Shown here: one piece after another, positions 59,811 through 64,000 of the stretch | How positions within the stretch are numbered: position 1 is the first letter of the stretch | Layout of the letters: each line of letters starts with the position of its first letter | Program-made: the position numbers and the translations under genes | Notes under the pieces: model-generated | The model's input: the letters and a program-made list of their open reading frames with translations, nothing else | What the model was told of the DNA's origin: nothing | Database searches by the model: none | DNA from: Sinotaia quadrata | Taxonomy: Eukaryota > Mollusca > Gastropoda > Architaenioglossa > Viviparidae | Direction of reading: 5' to 3' | NCBI GenBank assembly: GCA_028829895.1 | Contig: CM054184.1 | Span: 22,051,701 to 22,115,700 of the forward strand | DNA: 64,000 nt

Positions 59811-60514
59811 TAGTGTATTCGGAGTAATCAATATATTTACGTTTGTGCTGCATGTATGTTCTTGTTTAATTCTGCTACTTTTGTTGCGTTAATGAGTTTT
59901 TATTTACTATGCTAATTGAGCTGCATTATTGTGCTATTAATGTGATCTATATTAACGTGTTAGTTTGCAGCATTACCGGATTTTTTCTGTCGTGTATATA
60001 ATACTGTGCTAAATGTGTTGCATTATCTCATTCTAATAATCAATACTTTTATTGAATTATACTGTTTTACCAACCTTGCTCATATAACAGATTTAACTGA
60101 TATATCATTGGTTCTTGTCTGACCTTTATTACACTATAATTTACTATGTTACTGCTTTCTAATCTCACCTATATTATATGACATTATATTATACCTACAT
60201 ATATTGACTTTGCTATTACTATGACGACTGTTCTCTATTACTATCTTCGTATCTCATCTATATTACTTCATTAACTTTGCTGCATTCTTGCCTTACCGAA
60301 TTTATTTACTAACTGTGCTGCGTTAATATATTCCTGTCTTCCGTTTATTATAATGATACCTGCTCAATGTCATGTTCTTGTCTGACATATTGTTCAGAGA
60401 AATATTCTTGTCTGACATATTTGTTCAGTGAAATGTTCTTGTATGACCTGTATTAATCTGTTTGCCAATGTACATCACTGTGCTCTTGTTTGATTTGCAT
60501 TACTATTAAATATG
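59811..60514. repeat. Decayed continuation of the 'ttcttgtctgacctatatta' array
   Basis: Weakly periodic; still recognisable by 'ttcttgtctgac' words at 60110, 60372 and 60408. No gene was recognised. Confidence 0.6.
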
Positions 60515-61030
60515 CTGCTTTTATATTATTGTCTTTGGTGCATTACTGTTCTTGTCTGTTCAGGTACTTTGAATGCATTAACTGTAATGCATTATTGTGT
60601 TCTTATCTGACCTATATAAGTGTGTTCTTATCTTATCTATATCAATGTGTTCTTATCTTATCTATATCAGTGTGTTCTTATCTTATCTATATCAGTGTGT
60701 TCTTATCTTATCTATATCAATGTGTTCTTATCTTATCTATATCAGTGTGTTCTTGTCTTACCTATATCAGTGTGTTCTTATCTTATCTATATCAGTGTGT
60801 TCTTATCTTATCTATATCAGTGTGTTCTTATCTTATCTATATCAGTGTATTCTCTATATCAGTGTGCTCTTATGTTACCTATATCAGTGTGTTCTTATCT
60901 TACCTATATCAGTGTGTTGTTTTGCATCAGTTGTGCAGCATTTCTGTGGGTTTTATCGGACATATAGAACTGCGTGCCGTTAGGTTCCTGTATATCATAT
61001 TTAAATGTATTAACTGTACGTCTTATACAT
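60515..61030. repeat. Segmental duplicate 2 with internal 25-bp array
   Basis: Shares both flanks with 56135-56695. The centre holds about 13 copies of 'tgtgttcttatcttatctat' plus 'atcag', a different variant from that in duplicate 1. All three plus frames are open (115-180 codons) because three 25-bp units make 25 codons. The hydrophobic 'SYLYQCVLILSISVC' peptides are artefacts of this. Confidence 0.94.
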
Positions 61031-61264
61031 GAAATGAACTATCGCCATTCGGAATTTCTCAGACAAAACAAAAAGAATAGTAAAGCATTTGAACGTTTGT
61101 GAAAAATAAACAGATATCTAATTTCGGATTATCGTCAAATTACCGTGATACGTAATTTGGACTTTTGTTTCAAATGTACCTTAAAAACACAGTTATTTCA
61201 GAACAGACTATTTTTTAAAGTAATATTTTATTTGAACATCAAAACTTTTATAAGTACCCCAGCA
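61031..61264. other. Spacer
   Basis: No recognised features. Confidence 0.4.
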
Positions 61265-61442
61265 TGTAACGAGAGATATGCTGGTAAATGTTATCTCCCC
61301 TAGTGAACTCTCTAGCTCTGCCTAGAGGGCCTGATTGTAGTAGAAATGTCCTAGCTGATCTGAGAGCCTGTACTAACTGTGACGTGCAAAGGCCCTCAAT
61401 AAAACGAAAACAAGTCTTCTCGAGTTCACTCTTTCGTTGACA
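61265..61442 (+). mobile_element. Possible solo LTR, about 178 bp
   Basis: Starts 'tgtaacgagagatatg', has 'aataaa' at about 61400 and ends 'ctctttcgttgaca', that is TG...CA with a polyadenylation signal about 40 bp before the end. Short LTRs of this design occur in Mag-type Ty3/Gypsy elements of molluscs. No 5-bp target duplication and no internal retrotransposon sequence is visible, so this remains tentative. Confidence 0.35.
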
Positions 61443-61564
61443 GTGAGATACGTTGATTGCACCTGATTTATAGACTTCGTAAGTGTGGACAGCTCACCAC
61501 CTTGGCTTTCCCGCGAAGCATAGTGTCAACAAATTTAATGACTCCGAGCAGGAACGTGGGTTTC
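61443..61564. other. Spacer
   Basis: No recognised features. Confidence 0.4.
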
Positions 61565-61790
61565 AGAATTGATATAGACTAATATCCTTATTCAAACTTC
61601 TTTCTCTTGTTATTCATATGTTTAACAACTGATATGGACCAATATCTTTATTCAAACTTCTTTCTCTTGTTATTCATATGTTTAACAACTGATATGGACC
61701 AATATCTTTATCCAAACTTCTTTCTCTTGTTATTCATATGTTTAACAACTGATATGGACCAATATCTTTATTCAAACTTCCTTTAATTTT
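61565..61790. repeat. Minisatellite, 60-bp unit, four copies
   Basis: 'gatatggaccaatatcttta' plus 'ttcaaacttctttctcttgt' and 'tattcatatgtttaacaact'. Nearly identical copies. 'gttattcacatgtttaacaa' recurs once at about 61847. Confidence 0.96.
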
Positions 61791-62210
61791 GAATTGTTCT
61801 ATTGTATTTGTGTTGTTTTTCAAAAATATTTTCGCAATGTCAGAGTTTGTTATTCACATGTTTAACAAGCAACTGGTCAGTTTCCTAGTCAAATGAATAA
61901 AATCATTGGTCCTATTCCAAAAACAGGTGTGTATTTGTGTTGACAAAGCAAGTGCCATCTGATTGTTAAACATTGTTTAGAGTATCGATTTTAATATGCG
62001 CTTCACTAGACTTTACTTGAGAAGATTTTTGTGTGGTAGTTACAAGTGTGTCTTATTTCATTTCCTAGAATCATCTCTATTCCAGATAGCCTTCAGCAAC
62101 AATGTCAAGCGGTGTGATTTGTACGGGCCCCCTTGTACCAAAGTATGCTGTTAAGAAGCTTCAGTCAATGATTTCATTTGTGAAGTTGTCAGCACAATTT
62201 AATGTGCCAA
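61791..62210. other. Unassigned
   Basis: Non-repetitive apart from the isolated array word at 61847. No gene was recognised. Confidence 0.4.
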
Positions 62211-63440
62211 TTTGTATTTAAATTTACCTTCAAATACACACGTATTTGCTTAGATTTACAATCAAATACACGTCTTTATGAGAATTACCTTCAGTAAACT
62301 TCTCACAAATATCTATTTATATTTACGTCCAAAAACACACGTCTTTATTTAGATTTACCTTAAGTTATAAACAAGTATTATTTAAATTTACCTTTAAATG
62401 TACACAGAAGTCTGTGTTTAAATTAACTGTCCAATACACACTTCTTTGTGAGATATATCGTTAAAGCAAACAAAATGTTGTTTAGGGTCTCCGTCCAGTA
62501 CTCACAAGTCTTTTACGTATACTGTCAGCTATTTATAAATCCTTATTTATATTTACTGTCAAACGCACACGTCTTTTAGATTTACTGTCAAATGCACACG
62601 TCTTTTGGATTTACCGTCAAATACACACAAGTCCTTGTTTAGATTGATCGTCAGTTACACATACGTCTTTGTTTAGATTTACCGTCAAATATACACACAC
62701 GTCTTTTAGATTTACTGTTAAATATATAACGTAATTTAGACTGACAGTTAAATATACACTCGATTTTGTTAGATTGCCATTTAAATATACCACAAGTTTT
62801 AGTTTAGATTTACCTTCAAATATGCACACGTCTTCGAGATTTATCGTCAGATATACGTCTTTTGAATTTATCGTCCAATATGCGCATCTCTTTGTTTAGA
62901 TTGAATGTCAATTATGCACACGTCCTTTATACTGACCATCAAATATACACACATCTTTGTTTAGATTGACTGTCAAATATACACACATCTTTGTTTAGGT
63001 TGACTGTCAAATATACACACATCTTTGTTTAGATTGACTGTCAAATATACACACATCTTTGTTTAGATTGACTGTCAAATATGCACAACAAATCTTTGTT
63101 TAGATTGACTGTCAAATATACGCATGTCTTTTTTTAGATTGACTGTCAAATATACTCATGTCATTTTTTAGATTGACTGTCAAATATAGGCATGTCTTGT
63201 TTAGATTGACTGTCAAATATACGCATGTCTTGTTTAGATTGACTGTCAAATATATGCATGTCTTTGTTTAGATTGACTGTCAAATATACTCATGTCATTG
63301 TTTAGATTGACTGTCAAATATACGCATGTCTTGTTTAGATTGACTGTCAAATATATGCATGTCTTTGTTTAGACTGACTGTCAGATATAGGCATGTCATT
63401 TTTTTAGACTGACTGTCAAATATACGCTTGTCTTTAAAAT
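62211..63440. repeat. Minisatellite, 33-34 bp unit, about 1.2 kb
   Basis: About 35 copies of 'gtttagattgactgtcaaat' plus 'atacacacatcttt'. The left half is diverged ('tttagatttaccttcaaata'). The right half (62940-63400) is homogeneous but split into 'cacacatctttg', 'cgcatgtct' and 'ctcatgtcat' variants. Confidence 0.95.
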
Positions 63441-63769
63441 TGAATTTCAATATCCAACAACTTTTTGGTCTCGTGCACCACAAAACAAACAAGTATTCCG
63501 ACATGTACAACTGTTTGATTATATTTACACTACAAAGCAAACAAGTATTCCGACATATATTTCAAGTTGATGTTTATTTTAATTTCGAATACAATCAACA
63601 ACTCTAGATTTATCTCCATTACAAACCTTGTTTAGATTTACCATTAATACTACAGAGAAAGGGGTCTTTGAAAAAAAATTACCTTTAAGTACACATTTTA
63701 ATCTTCAGTTAGGTTTATTTTCAAAGACACACAAGTTTTTGTTTGCATGTTTTAAATATAAAGATCTTT
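63441..63769. other. Spacer with a short duplication
   Basis: 'aaacaaacaagtattccgac' occurs twice (about 63483 and 63534). Otherwise decayed traces of the 33-bp array. Confidence 0.55.
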
Positions 63770-63975
63770 ACATATAAAGGTTAATCTTTACCATCTTGAA
63801 CTCCACAATATCTTTAGTAATTTTGCCTTTAAAATACAAACAACTTTAGATGCAAATATGTGTTAACTTTTACCATTTTGAATTTTACAATATCTTTTGT
63901 AATTTTGCCTTTAAAATACAAACAACTTTAGATACAAATCTGTGTTAACCTTTACACTCTTGAACTTCACGACCT
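63770..63975. repeat. Two-copy duplication, about 81 bp
   Basis: 'taattttgcctttaaaatac' plus 'aaacaactttagat' and 'tgtgttaac..ttaccat' occurs twice, with small differences, near the right edge of the window. Confidence 0.9.
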
Positions 63976-64000
63976 TCAAGAACACACTCTAGTCGTCGTT

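Noticed and set aside
60490..61032. 180-codon hydrophobic frame resembling a membrane protein
   Set aside because: The hydrophobicity comes from T-rich 25-bp repeats. The other two frames are equally open.

Overview
This window looks like AT-rich nuclear DNA from an animal, most likely a mollusc and plausibly a coleoid cephalopod such as an octopus. Three things point that way. (1) A nuclear copy of mitochondrial DNA at about 18.09-19.62 kb keeps the order cox2-trnD-atp8-atp6 on the minus strand, the arrangement known from chitons and octopuses. It reads sensibly only with the invertebrate mitochondrial code (TGA as Trp, AGA/AGG as Ser). (2) The decayed transposons are animal types: a hAT transposase of the kind related to GTF2IRD2/ZBED proteins, a non-LTR element with an (ATA)n tail, a Ty3/Gypsy integrase remnant and SINE-like inserts. 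(3) The density of ATAG, CA and 20-80 bp tandem arrays is extreme, as reported for octopus genomes. The species call is inference.

No complete protein-coding gene, rRNA or functional tRNA is visible. The main content is a succession of more than 50 short minisatellites, each with its own unit (mostly 20-75 bp), plus microsatellites, separated by unassigned AT-rich DNA. Most long open frames are readings of tandem repeats whose unit is a multiple of 3, or whose unit cycles through all frames.

Layout. 0-2 kb: a 30-bp array, then a hAT transposon carrying a SINE-like insertion with a 12-bp target duplication. 2-5.4 kb: CA and ATAG arrays, copy 1 of an unclassified repeat family ('family A') and two minisatellites. 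5.4-5.54 kb: a candidate first coding exon. 6-18 kb: minisatellites, a 30-bp-stem hairpin, a Mutator-like MITE with 9-10 bp target duplication (10.84-11.16 kb) and a Gypsy integrase remnant (11.4-11.7 kb). 18.1-19.6 kb: the NUMT, itself partly tandemly duplicated. 19.6-26 kb: more minisatellites and a second SINE copy. 26.2-27.8 kb: family A copy 2. 28-30.5 kb: the least repetitive stretch, with a second candidate exon at 30.23-30.39 kb. 30.5-48.6 kb: almost continuous tandem arrays, including a 630-bp polypurine tract. 48.6-50.3 kb: family A copy 3, inserted inside a 38-bp minisatellite. 51.4-52.4 kb: non-LTR retrotransposon 3' end joined to family A copy 4. 52.9-64 kb: more arrays, including a pair of 0.5-kb duplicates in which the internal minisatellite expanded separately.

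The two candidate exons (5515-5539 and 30230-30385, plus strand) have compatible splice phases and could be the start of one gene with a 24.7-kb intron made of these repeats. This is a hypothesis from splice signals only. No exotic gene system was found. The most informative features are the repeat-generating process itself, the NUMT that records it, and the unclassified family A.
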